64,000 bases of DNA from Trema orientale (taxonomy: Eukaryota; Streptophyta; Magnoliopsida; Rosales; Cannabaceae): the NCBI GenBank assembly GCA_002914845.1, contig JXTC01000221.1, forward strand, positions 221,715-285,714, read 5' to 3'. Below are positions 1-12,949 of this stretch, one piece after another; the stretch's first letter is position 1; every line of letters starts with the position of its first letter. A program made the position numbers and the translations under genes. The notes beneath the pieces are model-generated. The model searched no databases, was not told the origin of the DNA, and worked only from the letters and a program-made list of their open reading frames with translations.

Positions 1-1060
1 CAATCATCGTATTACAAGAGACCGTATTTTTCAATGAGAACTTTGAAAATATTGCAAAAGCGCTTCTCATGTCAGCACACTTTCTATACATATCAACCAA
101 TCCATTCAAAAGATAAGGGTTGGACATAAATCCCTGCCTGGTAATATAGCCATGGATTTCTTTGCCGAGACTTAGCCTTTGTAGTCTTGCACAGGCCGGA
201 AGAACACTTGCCAATGTTCTTGTGTTCGGTTTAAATCCTGCTGTTTGCATTCTGAACAGCATCTCTATGGTTTCCTCATCATAACCATTCTGAGAGAAGC
301 CTGCAAGCACAGCACTCCAAGAAACAAGATTAGGCCTTAATTTATCTGAAGACATTCTATCCAAAAATTCCAAAGCCTCATAGACCATTCCATTGGCAGC
401 ACAAGCCGTAACAATAGAATTCCACGAAACACAATCCTTCTCGGCCATCGTCGCTAATACTTTCTTGGCAGCATCTAAGCTTCCACATTTTCCATACATA
501 TCTATTAGAGCATTACTTACATAAATATTATCAACAAACTGAGACTTCACCACGATCCCATGTAGTTGTCTTCCCAGTTCTAACGCCCCGAGTCCGATAC
601 TAATCTTGAGCACAACCGGAAACACAAAAAATTCCAACCCCATTTCTTCTAACTGCAACTCAAGAAAAAGCAAAAAAGCTTCTTCAAATAACCCAAGATC
701 AAGGTGGACGCCGATAATGGCATTCCAAGCATACAAGTTTCTTTTAGGCATTTTGTCGAACATAACGTAGGCATCCTCCAAAAAAAGGCATCTCCCATAC
801 ATCTGGAGCAGCTTAGTTTCCACAAACTCGTGCCCAGTAAACCCATTTTTGACAGAGTGGGCATGAACCTGTTTTCCCGAATCTGGGCATTTACAGGATT
901 CCAGAACGGAAGCATAAGAACTCGAACTGACAGGTTTGTCGAGTATGGAGGCGTGTGTGAGACCGGGTGGCAGCGAAATGGGCATGGGTTGGAGGGGAGG
1001 GTCGGGTCGGGTCGGTCTTGGAAAGGGCGGTGAGCTTGTGAGACCGAGTCGTGGAATCAT
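1..1060 (-). CDS. Pentatricopeptide repeat (PPR) protein, PLS type, 5' part only
   Basis: The reading frame is open from an ATG at 1060-1058 to the window edge, giving about 353 residues, so the C-terminal half lies outside. The N-terminus is rich in Pro, Ser and Arg, as in organelle transit peptides. Next come tandem PPR motifs, with recognisable pieces such as [71 protein letters not shown] and [13 protein letters not shown]. The alternation of 31-36-residue motifs and the GRQLHG/GKEIHG signatures are typical of PLS-class plant PPRs, which bind organellar RNA and often act in C-to-U editing. I chose this start because an upstream ATG at 1131 reaches a stop at once and another at 1118 is in a different frame that stops at 891. 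Whether the protein ends in E or DYW domains cannot be seen. The family call is firm; target and organelle are unknown. Confidence 0.92.
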   Translation of the reverse strand, partial: MIPRLGLTSSPPFPRPTRPDPPLQPMPISLPPGLTHASILDKPVSSSSYASVLESCKCPDSGKQVHAHSVKNGFTGHEFVETKLLQMYGRCLFLEDAYVMFDKMPKRNLYAWNAIIGVHLDLGLFEEAFLLFLELQLEEMGLEFFVFPVVLKISIGLGALELGRQLHGIVVKSQFVDNIYVSNALIDMYGKCGSLDAAKKVLATMAEKDCVSWNSIVTACAANGMVYEALEFLDRMSSDKLRPNLVSWSAVLAGFSQNGYDEETIEMLFRMQTAGFKPNTRTLASVLPACARLQRLSLGKEIHGYITRQGFMSNPYLLNGLVDMYRKCADMRSAFAIFSKFSLKNTVSCNTMI

Positions 1061-2764
1061 GGATTGTTGGTGGTGGTGGTAACGGGTGAGTTCTGAGTTC
1101 CACTAGGTGAGCAGACATTTGAGTTGACCATGTTCAAACTGGAGCCGTCTAGAAGACCTGAAATAACGTTTAGCATAGCCACTGGGTTGGGCCCAGAAAA
1201 TTGGGCTTTCACAAAACGACAAAATATAACGCGCAAAGTTGAAAAGCCTTAGATCAAGGCCTGTTGTTGGCTTTATCGAGTTGGGAAAAGGACATTGGTG
1301 AGACTAACTTGGGCCAAGATGATTTTTTTGTGCATTTTTTTAAAAATGACATCTATAGGAGTGTCAAAAACTTTTTAATCTGTGATCAAGAGTATCTTGA
1401 CCATAAAAAAGTTCTAAATAATTGTATTTTTATGGTCAAAAAGTTCTTGACTATAAGTCAAGACGTGTCACTTTTAAAAAGATGTACAAAAAAATCATCT
1501 TGGCCCAAATTAGTCTTACCCATGTCATTTTCTCTATCGAGTTCACTTACTATAAGAACTCTTTTTTTTTTATTTTTCCTTCGAATTCTTTCCAGACCCA
1601 TTATCTTTAGCAATTGAAAAATGTTTATTAGGTTTTCTTATTGACTAGAAAATATTAAAGGCCTCCCTAAAAAAATAAAATGTTCACACACGCTAATAAA
1701 AGTGGGTCTTATACTTTTTAAATTTTAATGTTCCCACACTTCTATGAGTACGGTGTACATCTTCACATTGCTTTTCTATTGTCTTGATTAGTTAGTTAAA
1801 AGGAAAAAAAATATTGCTCTCTCGTGACTCACGAAGCAACCCCCTATGTTTAGCTTTTATTTTATTTAGCAAAAGGAAAGGAACGTAGCTTCTCCATTAT
1901 GAAAAAGACGATTTATTACGTGTTATTTATTTCCAGTCCAAGTTACCATTTAACAGAGATTTTTAACGGGAAAATTAGCAATTTCTTAATAATTTAAGCG
2001 AAACACGGACATTTTGAGGCTCATGTGACCTCTGTCACAGTTTACATAAATTAATGCAGATCTTTTATTTAAAGAATAATGATTCCCTAAAGTGTCATTT
2101 GATTCATAGAATGAAATTAGAATAATAATGAGAATGATAATAGAATAGGACTAAAAAAGGAATATAAATGATAATATATTGTTTAGTTAAAATTAGAATC
2201 AACAATAGAATATATTGTATTACCTTTACTTGTAAATATTTTAATAGGGCAAAGAGGGAAAAACTAATTTTACTAAAATTTAAAAGAGGTTGGAACTTTT
2301 ATTCCATTGGTAGAGAAGTGGAATAGCAATTCCATCATTTAATAGAATTATAATTCTCATTCCTCACAAAAAAGATAAAACAAACATTGGAATGTACTAT
2401 TTTTTTCATTCCAAAGTTCTTTCCTTCAAATTAAACATGTTCTAAGAACTGAAGAACATTACGGGATAAAGGAGCAAAATTCCCGCATATTGTTTGAGTT
2501 GATTCGCTGCTTTGGCCAGATCAGCATTAGTAACGCTAAATCTCTATGGTGAAAAAAAAATAAAAAGAAGCCAGCCCGGTATAGCGACTTTAATTATAAT
2601 ATTTGATCTCTTTACCTTTCTTAAATTTCGCAGCTTATATTATTTGAGAAGTAATTGGTACCATTGCTATGTACTATATCCTGTTAGGTAGATGGTTTAC
2701 TGTGAAAATATAACGGCCGTTGACAACCCACATTATTTTCCCATGTCCATTGTTCGAAAATAGG
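1061..2764. other. Intergenic, no gene seen
   Basis: The first 150 bases probably hold the leader and promoter of the PPR gene transcribed leftward. The rest is AT-rich with homopolymer runs. Around 1320-1500 there is an imperfect inverted repeat: a segment near 1310-1345 ending in aaaaatgac is mirrored near 1470-1515, with gttcttgacta and gagtatcttgacca in between. It looks like an old foldback element, but I could not define its ends. Confidence 0.45.
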
Positions 2765-2779
2765 TAACTATGATTTATA

Positions 2780-3103
2780 CCACCGAGCGAGTGGCCTAGT
2801 GGTGGTCGTTGTTTCTCGGGGGCATGAGGTCCCGGGTTCGAACTAAGTGACCCCCCTCCGGGGGGTCTTAAATGTGAGGGTACCTACCTGCCAGCCCATG
2901 CCCAGTCCTCTACCCCCGGGTGCCGTTACCACTAGTTGCTCGGTTGGGGTTCAGGTGACTCACTCCACCGTCCAGTGGTGGCGACTCGGCCGATAGGGTC
3001 TTGGGGAACATTCCTGAGCGGAGTTGGAGCTCCTATGGTCACGCCCAGAGAGGGTTGCCACGCTGGTCGTCCCCTCCTCCCCTTTTAGTTATCAAAAAAA
3101 AGA
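2780..3103 (+). mobile_element. tRNA-derived SINE with perfect 15-bp target-site duplication
   Basis: A 324-bp insertion is flanked by identical copies of TAACTATGATTTATA at 2765-2779 and 3104-3118. Its 5' part carries an RNA polymerase III box A (TGGCCTAGTGG, 2792-2802) and box B (GGTTCGAACT, 2835-2844) at tRNA-like spacing. The body is far more GC-rich than its surroundings, and it ends in TTAGTTATC followed by an A-run. These are the hallmarks of a tRNA-headed SINE mobilised by LINE machinery. There is no coding capacity. The unbroken target duplication suggests a fairly recent insertion. The family name is unknown to me. Confidence 0.9.
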
Positions 3104-3416
3104 TAACTATGATTTATATATATAAGTAGCTACATCATCTTATATAATCTCCTACTTGCAATTATATAATCTCCTACTTGCAAGTATTACAATGCTATTT
3201 ATAAACTCATTTTCATATGGATCTATGTTTTTTCACCTATATATATATGCTTAATTTTTGCTACATAACCAATAACGTATATCACCACGAAATTAAGGAA
3301 ATTAATCAATACCATTAATTAACTAGATCTTCATATATAGCTTATTTCTTTGAAAAAAAAATTAATATGTATGTAGCCGTCTAAACTCTAAACAAAGCTG
3401 GTAAAATATTCTATAT

Positions 3417-3764
3417 GGGATATTATTACTTTTATATCATGTATTTTGACACTTTATTTAAATTATGTATTGTGTTTTTACTATTATCAACATTGATCTT
3501 TAGATTTAAAATTTTATACCTGACACCAAATTAGAGTAGTTAATTTACCAAGTTGTCATTTAAAAAATTGAAAATAAACTATACAAAAACTTATTAGAGA
3601 ATAAGTTTATTAAATCATCTTAGTAAATTATATATTCTAAATTAGTGTCAGAGTATAAATTTATAATAAATATTAAATTTAAATGTCAATATTCATAATA
3701 ATCAAAACAAAAGATATAAACCGAATAAAATATCAAAATACAGATATAAAAATGATACTATCCC
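3417..3764. mobile_element. AT-rich foldback MITE, copy 1
   Basis: The element is nearly self-complementary end to end: it opens GGGATATTATTACTTTTATA and its far end, read in reverse complement, is GGGATAGTATCATTTTTATA. A second diverged copy lies at 62987-63341, sharing blocks such as attagagtagttaattta and aagtttattaaatcatctt. No protein is encoded. Flanking CTATAT on both sides may be the target duplication, but in such AT-rich DNA this is weak. Confidence 0.7.
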
Positions 3765-5586
3765 TATATTTAATTAATGAATGCCTAATGAAGGTGAAGA
3801 TTGGAGGCATAATTGTTTGAATTAGGAGAACTAAGTATATTTAACGCGTAACAAAGCAAGCTATTATGCATTAGCTACGTACTATCTAGTCATATAAAAC
3901 AATTAGAAGTAGTATAATTCTGACTATATATAATTTTTGCTTATTCTTTTTTCTCTCAATTCCACGCATCCCGAAGAATAATAACCTGAAAGACTTCACA
4001 TCATTGACAATTTGACAATATCCAAAAAAATATTTATACAGAATCATTGACAAATTTGTATGAAGAAGAAGAAAAGAGAAACCAAGAGAGAGATCAAAGG
4101 AGTAGATGGCTAACTCCGGTAAGAAGGAAAGGAACTCAATGAGACATGCCAACCCTATTGGACGAAGAACCCTAGCTAGTACTAAACAGCTTAGACAAAA
4201 TACATCTAAGAATGTGAAAGTCCATTCTTCAAAAATTAATAAAAAATATTAAAAGAACGGGAAAAAAAAAAAAAGATATCTAACAAAAGTCCAAGGATAC
4301 AAAATAATAACAAATTGTTAGTCTAATGTTTTGGCAGAGTGGAGCAGATTATATTCTACAGTTTACTGCACGGTTACCGAGGAGAATGTTTGTATGGGTC
4401 CCACTTCAAAGACAAAAAGAAAGGAATACCACCCAAGTGTAGTAGAGCAGAGCTTCTTTTGGACTTTAAATATTAGGAAACAAGAGAGTATAGAGCTGAT
4501 TATGGAGATCAGAAATAATCATTGAAGGAAATGGTCCAAAATGATACTGACTGAGGCTTTAAAACTTTAGTACCCATTAAAAGAAATTTGTCAATATAAT
4601 GTTATGGGAAGAATTATCCAAAGGGCAATTAAGGAGGAGAGAAAAAAAAAATCAAATTTTCTTGTGAAGATAAAAAGGAAAAAGTTGTGTGTTTTGAATC
4701 TGATGTACAAGTATGTAGAGTTGATGGGTCATACCTAGTCTTCTTTACATGCTATATTTTTTGTGACTTGATGAAGGGTTGCTTTAATGGGTGGAAGAAT
4801 CTGAAAGACCGAAACGGTGCTGAAAAGACCCGACACTTCTGACCTGTAGGCAACCGAAAAGAAAGAAAAAAGAGAGAAAGAAGAAAAAGGAGGAAACTTT
4901 TGTTCTAAAAGCATTGAAAGCCATCATTCATTCCAATTCTACTTTAAAAGTTCCAAGTGATAATAATAATAATTAACAATCTAGAATAATTATAATCTTC
5001 ATTAATAATGAAGCCACACAGATCCCAGTATAAAAAGGAAATAAATTAATTATAAGATAAAGTTATCTGGTTCAAATGAATTCATACATAATTCTAAACA
5101 TTACTAAATTAGTAATAAACCCTTGCTAAACCATATCATCAACAAATGAACATAATTATTTGGTACACGAACGCATAATTAAAGCAGTAGTACTATCACA
5201 CCCTCTAGCTTTAGCTCTAGTGCAAATCCAAGATCTAGGAAGATCTTTAATTGAGACGATCAGAATTTGAGATACCACACCCTTGAAGCTGACCTAAAAT
5301 AAAGCTTCAAAACATCCACATTGATTAATTATAAAACTAAAAAACAAATACAAAAGAGCAAACGAAGAAACTAAGGTTAAAAAAAAAAAGGGAGAAAATA
5401 GTACAAAAACCCATGTACCCTAATTTGTTAGTCTTTTATGGTGATGATCAAGAATATTCAAGCCAAAGCAGTTACCAGTTTACCACCAATAATAGTGATA
5501 TGAAAGAGAGAAAACAAATTAACCCCCATCACGAAATGATCAAACGGTGTCGTTTTCTTCTCCAAATTTGTGTGTGTAGCTATTAT
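3765..5586. other. Intergenic, no gene seen
   Basis: AT-rich DNA containing only short chance reading frames. The right part, from about 5200, probably includes the 3' UTR of the leftward Dof gene. I see no RNA gene or defined repeat. Confidence 0.5.
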
Positions 5587-7302
5587 TTACCACGATCCAC
5601 CACCTAACATTCCGTTCCAATAGCCAGTAGCACTAGTAGTAGAATTATCTCCTGGAGTACCTCTAGTAGTAGTAGTAGTTGAAATCTGCTGCTTCAAATC
5701 CTGATCATTGTTTGGAAACAAGAGCCTAGCACCACTGATCTCTTGTTGTTGCACCCCGTGATTGTTATGATCGTGAAGACCCGACCCGTACCCGCTTTGA
5801 TGATGATGATGGTCATGATACCCGTGATCCAGATCAAAACTGAGAGAAGAATTAGGTTTGAATTCTTGGGCTGCCAAAGAAAAACCACTACTACTACTTG
5901 AGAACATTGTGTTATTGGAGTCCGGAAGTACTGGCATGGCCATCAACGAGCTCATTAAACCCCTTGAAGTCATCCCAGTCTTGAGAAGCTCCATAGCCGA
6001 GAGTTGTAAACTACTAGTAGTAGTAGTAGTAGGAATAGTGGTGCTAGGGTTTTGGCCATGGACGTGGCTGATCTTGTTATGACGATCATGATCACTACTA
6101 GTAGTAGTACTAGTGTACGGAACTTGGACAAATCTGGAGATCATGTTATCATAATCCTGATGATGAGCAGACGATGGAGGGTATGCTAGATTGAGATCTT
6201 GGCCTTGGTGGATGATTTTGGGGTTTTGAGAAGCGGACTGATGATGATGATGATGAATAGTGGTAGGGAAACCTAGTGGTAATGGCAAATCATGATGATC
6301 ATGATCATGGGCAACTTTCTTTGCTGATGATGAAGATATGGGCAAAGAAGAAGAAGAATAATTAATAGCTGAAGTTGATGATGATGATGAGGAGGAGGAC
6401 CTCTTGTTCTTCCGTGAGCCTCCACCCACTGGAACATTTCTCAAAGACCCACCTTCAGTCCAATACCTTCTACAAGTTTTGCAAAAGTATCTTGGCTGAG
6501 AGAGACTATAGTTGTTATAGTAGCAGAATTTGGTGTTGGTTGAACTGCACCTTGGACAGCTCAAAGCTTGATCCTTTTGAGGCCTTGCTCTTCTCTCTAA
6601 CATACCCTTATTGTTGTTGTTGTTGTTGTTATTTGAACCCTCCATGGGTTTAACCACTCCAATACCCTGAAAATTAGAAAAATGAAAAAAAAAAAGAATA
6701 AAAGAAAAAAAGAAGAAAAAGTTAGTGGAAAAAGCCATGACTGATCATAATCATATCATCAAAAACAAAGATGGAGAAAGGAAAGGAAAGTTGAAAAGGA
6801 AACAAACAAGAAGCAAACAAGATAAAAGAAAACAAAGGAAGCTAGCTTAGCTGCTTTACACTTTGAGGTCTTATATTACAACAGCAACTAATAACAAAAA
6901 CAACTCCCTTTTCTGGGTGCTTTATCAGATGATATAGGAAAAGAACGAGAAAAAGAAAGGAAGAAAAAAAAAGGGAAGAGAGAGAGAGAGAGAGGGAAAA
7001 AAGTGTAGTAGTACTTTCAACTTTCAAAGACGAAAGATCTTTGAAAGACAACAAGAAAATTTCAGATAATATTAGTGGGGGGTTGAGCTGAGCAACATCA
7101 TCTTTTTTGGGAAGAAAAAAGTGCAAACTTTTAAAGCTAGAAACCAAACAAGAAAATTCTCCTAAAAAGAAAAAACCCAAATTAATTAGCTTTTGGCTTA
7201 AAACCAGAAGATGATTTCATGCACCACTTCATATGGAGTACTAAACTAAAAAAAAATAATTAAAGTTCCTTTAATTACCTGAGGCCAGTGAGCTGCGTCC
7301 AT
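5587..7302 (-). CDS. Dof-type C2-C2 zinc-finger transcription factor
   Basis: Two exons: 7279-7302 (MDAAHWPQ) and 5587-6666, joined in phase 0 across a 612-bp GT-AG intron, giving 367 residues. The Dof finger is complete, with Cys45, Cys48, Cys70 and Cys73 in the CX2C-X21-CX2C spacing, followed by [18 protein letters not shown]. Dof proteins are plant-specific nuclear factors that bind AAAG cores. The short WPQ-type first exon followed by [10 protein letters not shown], and the C-terminal [11 protein letters not shown], are conserved in one Dof subgroup. The rest is low complexity: a run of eight Asn (residues 20-27) and Ser-, His- and Thr-rich tracts. The second exon stays open upstream through part of the intron to an ATG at 6738, which would give a different N-terminus if the intron were retained; I prefer the spliced model. 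The individual target genes are unknown. Confidence 0.95.
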
Positions 7303-7509
7303 GGATTAAGAAGAAGATACTTAAAGAAAAAAAGAAAAAGAAAAAAGAGGATATTTATAAGAAAAACAAAAAAGGTTAATGGAGTCTTGGAAGAGGGGAA
7401 AACCACCCACTTTTCTATCAGATGGTCTTAAAAGCTAGCTGGAAGAACACTAGCTAGAAAGATGGAATATGGGAGGTGGTTCCATGTGTTGGCCAACTAT
7501 ATCATGAGT

Positions 7510-7545
<36 letters not shown>

Positions 7546-9629
7546 GGGTAGTGAGTCTGGTTTAATTTTACAGGCACATATAATTATTTTATTTTAATTA
7601 ATTAAAATATATTGGGGATTAGTCAATCTTATATATTATTCTTTTGGGGTGTCTATATATTATGCAGTATAGTAGTACTGTTTTCACTTTAGCAATAGCA
7701 ACTCTCTTTTTTCTGATATGAAAATGACTAAATGAGATGTAGGCTTTTTCCTTTTTCTTTTCTCTCATTCTCTCAATATCTTTTGTTTTTACCTTTCTGA
7801 TTATTTATCACTTTAATCACTTGACTATGAGGATTGAGGAGGGACTAGGTCGGTTTTAGGGTTATTATAAAAAGAGAAGGATAGAGAGAGAGAGAGAGAA
7901 GGATATGAGCTCTGACTAATTATGCACTGTGATGTAGGTACTACTGAACATAGTGAACTTCTCTGAACCTTAATCTGTAACTATCCTAGCAAGAGACCAA
8001 AGACAGTTCTAGTGGCAACGCAGTGGCATAAACTTACCAAGGACCCAATTTCAATATCTTTTACATTCCGCTTGATTTTTTTTTAATATATTTTATTTCA
8101 AGTATCATACACCCAAAATTAACTTCTCTTTATGTATTTTGCCCTTTTATATATTCTACAGTATCTAATCAAATCTGATTCAGATATTTGAGAAATTAAC
8201 TAATCAACTATGTATTAATAATGTAGGAGGGTTAATTAAATACTTTTACCGATAGTCATGAATATCTTTTTAACTTTAACTCAATTAGATTTTAGAGATT
8301 ACAAACCGACTAACTTTTAAATAAGTTTGATGGAGTAGTGCACATATTAGATACCACTATAGTGACCAATTATGATCACTGTGCTGCATTATCACATTAG
8401 TGACTGTACGTAGAGTAGAATTGTCACGTGACAAAAAGATAACACAATTTATAAATATATACACTCTAATTGCATCACTAAAAAAAGTAAGATGTAGTCC
8501 CATTACATAATTTATTTAATGATATATTGGGAAAATGGATTTAGTTTCTGTTAAATCATATAACCGGACCAGTTTTCAATCAAGATGCTTACTAAAATAT
8601 TAATTGGTTAGTTTGGGATAGCTTTTATTTATGTTTTTATATAGTAAAAGAAAAAAAGCGAAAGTCACAATTTTTAATATACTGTTCGGATGATATATCT
8701 AAAATTCTAATTTATATATGAATAGTTTTTTTTTTTTTGTCATTTATTAAATTTTAGATAAATTTAAAAATATAAATTTTTATTAGAATCTAGAAAAATA
8801 AAAATTTTATAATTTTTTAGAAACATGCTTCTTTTTGAAGAGCTTTTTGAAGAGCTTTTAAAGCCAGAATCACTTTTCATATTTCACCTTAACTAGTCTC
8901 AATATATATTTATAATATAACGCTCTTTTACTTTTTCAATATATATACACACAAGTCTATTTAGGGTACAATTACACTATAGTGACTCACCGAGATGACA
9001 AGCTTTATTATTATTATTATTATTTTGCTTGAAATTAGTATTGGCATATATACAACTTAGCGTTAAATATAGTAATGGTGAATTATACTCAATATATCAC
9101 TTTATTCTCTGAATTTTCAACTTATATAGTAATGACCATTAAATTATACAATTATTACAATAATAGCTAATTTAACACAAATTATTAATTTTTTAACAAT
9201 AAATAGTCATCGACAAAGTGTATAATTAGGCATTATTTACTTCTATGAGTTGAAATATCATTTTTTTAGCCATATTTATTAAATTGCGTGATTTACACAA
9301 GACTCATTTTTGTTAAAAATTTAACAATTTGTGAAAAAAAAAAAATGATCATTGTTACGATACTTGCATGAGTCTTGGTAGTCTACTATGCAAGTCAAAA
9401 GTTTAGAATCTCATTTTTTACCATAGTTATTAAATCGTGTGCTCTTTAATAACTTGTTTCTGTTAAATATTTAACACAAAATGATCATTATTATAATAAT
9501 TAAATCATTTATGAAATATTATTACGTAAGCTGAAAATTTAATAGACAAAATGATATTATAGGTATAATGAAGGAACTTCTAATGCCATTAGCCCTACAA
9601 CTTATACAAGCGTATTTCCAAAAAAAAAA
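7303..9629. other. Upstream region of the Dof gene and intergenic DNA
   Basis: The first several hundred bases should hold the Dof leader and promoter (read right to left), with long GA/CT-rich tracts that are common in plant leaders. Beyond about 8 kb it is AT-rich, with an (ATT)n tract near 9008-9024 and no gene I can support. Confidence 0.5.
7508..7541. repeat. (GA)n microsatellite upstream of the Dof gene
   Basis: About 17 GA units lie roughly 200 bp upstream of the Dof start codon. Shorter GA tracts lie in the Dof intron near 6980 and upstream near 7884. GA/CT tracts near plant promoters can bind BBR/BPC factors, but that role here is only a possibility. Confidence 0.9.
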
Positions 9630-10110
9630 AAAAAACGTACGTGACATATGAGCATATTTCGTGATGATTATGTAGAAGAAGGTGGCATATCCTCTCTTCC
9701 TCCAATATCCGAGTGGGTAACGGCGAAAGAACAAGGCAATCGTTTATTCTATTCATCTATATCTTTGATGACACGTGGCGGAATATTACCGGACAAAATG
9801 AATGTCCCTCAGAGGAGAGCTTGTGTGATAGCGAAACGTGTCGGTGAGAATATTTATGAAACAGTAGAGAGAGAGAGAGTGAAAGTGGGTCCCATCCCAA
9901 TGAGCATCAAAGCGAAGCGTGCGCTATGTGGCAGCCAAAGAAAAAAAGCTTAAAAAGAATTGAATTTGTGCAAATATGCCGCCTGCCGTGAAATTTTCTG
10001 ACAGACGGTTATAGTTGGTCAAACTACGTCACGATGATGTCGTTCCATCGACGTGGACACCTCCGTTTCCCTCCACGTTACGCCCCACACTCACCACGCG
10101 CCTTTTTTTT
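9630..10110. promoter_or_regulatory. ACGT-core motif island, possible distal regulatory element
   Basis: This block is clearly less AT-rich than its neighbours and carries several ACGT cores: tacgtgac (9637), acacgtggcgg (9772), aaacgtgtcgg (9836), actacgtcacgatg (10023), cgacgtggac (10050) and ccacgttacg (10074). ACGT cores with G-box/C-box flanks bind plant bZIP and bHLH factors. A 101-codon reading frame (9648-9953) covers part of it but resembles no protein I know, so I treat it as chance. No gene starts next to the block; the nearest gene starts are the Dof gene at 7302 (2.3 kb away) and the exonuclease gene at 16672. Confidence 0.35.
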
Positions 10111-10204
10111 TTTCACCCCAAAATTTCCTCTACCAAATTTTTATGTAATTGCCAAATATTTTGACTAATGTAAAAATTTATGCATGGCTCAGTAGTTCAT
10201 ATTA

Positions 10205-10437
10205 GGACACCAATCTAGTATGTATTTTTTTTTTAATCTATCCATAGATATCAATTTGATTAATAAAAATTTATTATATATTTTTTTTTATAGTAAAAAA
10301 TAAAAGAGAAAAATAATATTAATGATACACGTATTTTCATACACTTTGAATCACCATTAGATAATGATCAAATAGCTAAAAGAAAAAATACCTACACATA
10401 AGTAAAAAAAAAAAAAAAATCTACTGAATTGGCAACC
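10205..10437. mobile_element. AT-rich MITE with imperfect terminal inverted repeats
   Basis: The left end reads ggacaccaatctagta followed by a T-run. The right end, in reverse complement, reads ggttgccaattcagta followed by a T-run, so the ends mirror each other. Related elements with the same layout lie at 61196-61418, 60638-60812 and 62219-62427. All are non-coding. Confidence 0.55.
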
Positions 10438-12949
10438 TTCATATTAATATCACAACATAATATATGGAGTAGAAGTCTCTTCTCTGCTCAATCTCAATGT
10501 TTCAGTAAACTCTACCAAAATATCTTATAGTATAATAATATAATTAATTATTATTGAAATCCACTTATCAATTATGAGACAATAGATTTAAAAAAAAATT
10601 AAGAAAGAAAATATTACTAGCACTTCACTAGAGTAATTAATTACATGCGTTTTTCACTTTTATCAAATATGCAACAACTAACAACATACTCTCTTTTTCA
10701 CTTTTTATTTTCACTGTTGTATAAACTCTATTTAAATATTTCACATTTTAATATATAATACATAAAATTATTGTGGAATTCATATTAAAAAATACAGTGA
10801 TTGTAGCCTCTCTTTTTTTGACAATCCTAGTCAGTAACTTTATGTTAACTACTTTCTTATAAAAAGAAAGAAACAAATATGTGTATAATACCTCTATTAT
10901 AGGTATACAATCTAATTATGTATTTTGTCTAACATATAAATAAAAATACTCATATGTTCGTTCACTAAAAACTAAATATAATACACATGTAGTAAGTGTC
11001 CATATTTTTTGTTTGTATAAAATGCTTCTAAAAAATTTCATTTTCTTGATCTAGATGTTTATTTGTTATTTAAATTTAGTTTATTCTTATCTCAATAGAA
11101 AATTTTGCTATTAGTTATCATGTACACTGATTCTTATATGAAATAATTTAATATTTAATCAAATCTTTAATATATAATGTATTAAAATTAGACTAATAAG
11201 ATTAATAAAAATAGACATGTAATTACTTTATAGAAAATTCGTAACTTAGTTATCATATTATAAAATTATAAATAAATTTACAATTTTTAAAAGGTATTCT
11301 CAATTTTGACCATCAATCTTTTAAAACATGTGATGAAAAGAAAATAAAGTTTAAATCACTCACAAAAACTCTAATTTTTATTTAACGAAAAATTTGAAAT
11401 TCCTAAATTACCTTCGCATCTCAACTCAAGTTGAAAATTTTCTATCATATCAAAAGGGGCAAATGAAGGAAGTGTGACAAGAATAGATGGTTGAATTTGT
11501 TTTAACGTTTAACATTTTTCTTTAGCTTAATGTGAAAAAGCCACAAAGAGTGGTCACCTTTTCCCAAATATTGCTACTAAATAAATAATCCACTATGAAT
11601 GAGGGTTATAGAACCTATCTGACTGGGTTAATATCCTATGCTGAAAATCCAACCGAAACCATAATTTTTTTACTCGTGGCTCAACTGAGAAGGCATTCTT
11701 CTTTAAACCTTCACCACTTTTGCTAGAAGGGAAAAAAAAGACTTTTTAACGCTGGTCCAACTTGAGTGGACCCACCCACTAAGAAGAAAAAGTTAACACG
11801 TGGGACCCCAAAGGACATTCAAAATATCAAGTATAGCCTATCTATTAAGCATGCATAAGCTTGAAGCTTCCTCTTAGCATAGTAGTTTGTTGTTATGTGG
11901 TTAACCATATCTTCGTCTATATCATGGCTTTGCCTAACAACTAATCTTTTTGATTAATTAATTGATTCTGAAATCAGTGGACCAATTATATTAAACCTTA
12001 GTGCACTGATGACCCAACTCAAAAGCTACATAATTTTTATTATAAAGAAAATTAAGGACTTAAATTAAGATAAACTTATTAACAAGTAATGGGGCAAAGT
12101 TTCAAAGCTTCACATCGTTCTAAAAGACAACCGAAGATATTCGGAAAAGTTGGCCTAAAGCCTTGCATGCTATTTGGGCAACCTGTCTTTTCAAGTCAAG
12201 CTTAGTCATATTCCCCTTCAACATTCCTTAGTTAGAAAAAAGAAAAGCTCCATACGTTAAAGCCGTTAACTCAGGTGCATTTGTCCCCCAACTATATTTT
12301 TAGCATGTTTTGTGACAATTAGTATGGAATATTATCTTTTTTTTTTCCCTCAAATGAGAGTATGGAATATTATCTATATTAATGGCTATAGTTCAAATAC
12401 CTAAGTTGTTCAGTGTAGAGCTCTTTAATGGCCATGAGTTTGAAACAACATTCTTTAATTAACTTTTATTTGAAAAATACAAAACACTATAGCTTTTTCT
12501 AGATTAATATAGTTTAAGAAGTGTATTAATGATGAATATGTCTAATCTATGCCTTAAAAAGTGTAAATATGATGTGGAATAGGAACGTTGAAACAAAAAA
12601 GGAAAAAACTATTTATGAGTTAATAAAACAACGAAAGATTTGTATGCATAGATACATAGAAAAACACAACATATTCTACTCAACTTGGATGTGTCTTTTA
12701 ACTTCTCCCCTTTTTCATTCTCTAACTTTGGCCAACAGCTTTTTCTCCCATCAAATCAAAGATTCACCCAATTAAATACAGAGCGATCAACAAAACCAAG
12801 TGGGGGCACATGTTGTGATAGGCTTGTATATTTATTATAGTGACGTACATTACTTAAAACACATGAAAATGAGTATATAACAAGTATAACCGACAAAGAC
12901 ATTTGCCCAGATGACACTGTGGACAATGATTATGAACTTGGAAATGGAG
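10438..12949. other. Intergenic, no gene seen
   Basis: Very AT-rich DNA with only short chance frames. The last few hundred bases probably form the 3' UTR and terminator of the leftward exonuclease gene. Confidence 0.5.

Noticed and set aside
891..1118. 75-codon minus-strand frame as the PPR start
   Set aside because: It stops at 891 and is out of frame with the PPR motifs; the ATG at 1060 continues directly into them.
9648..9953. 101-codon plus-strand frame as a small gene
   Set aside because: No family motif, rich in GA-repeat-coded residues, and it lies in a motif island better explained as regulatory DNA.
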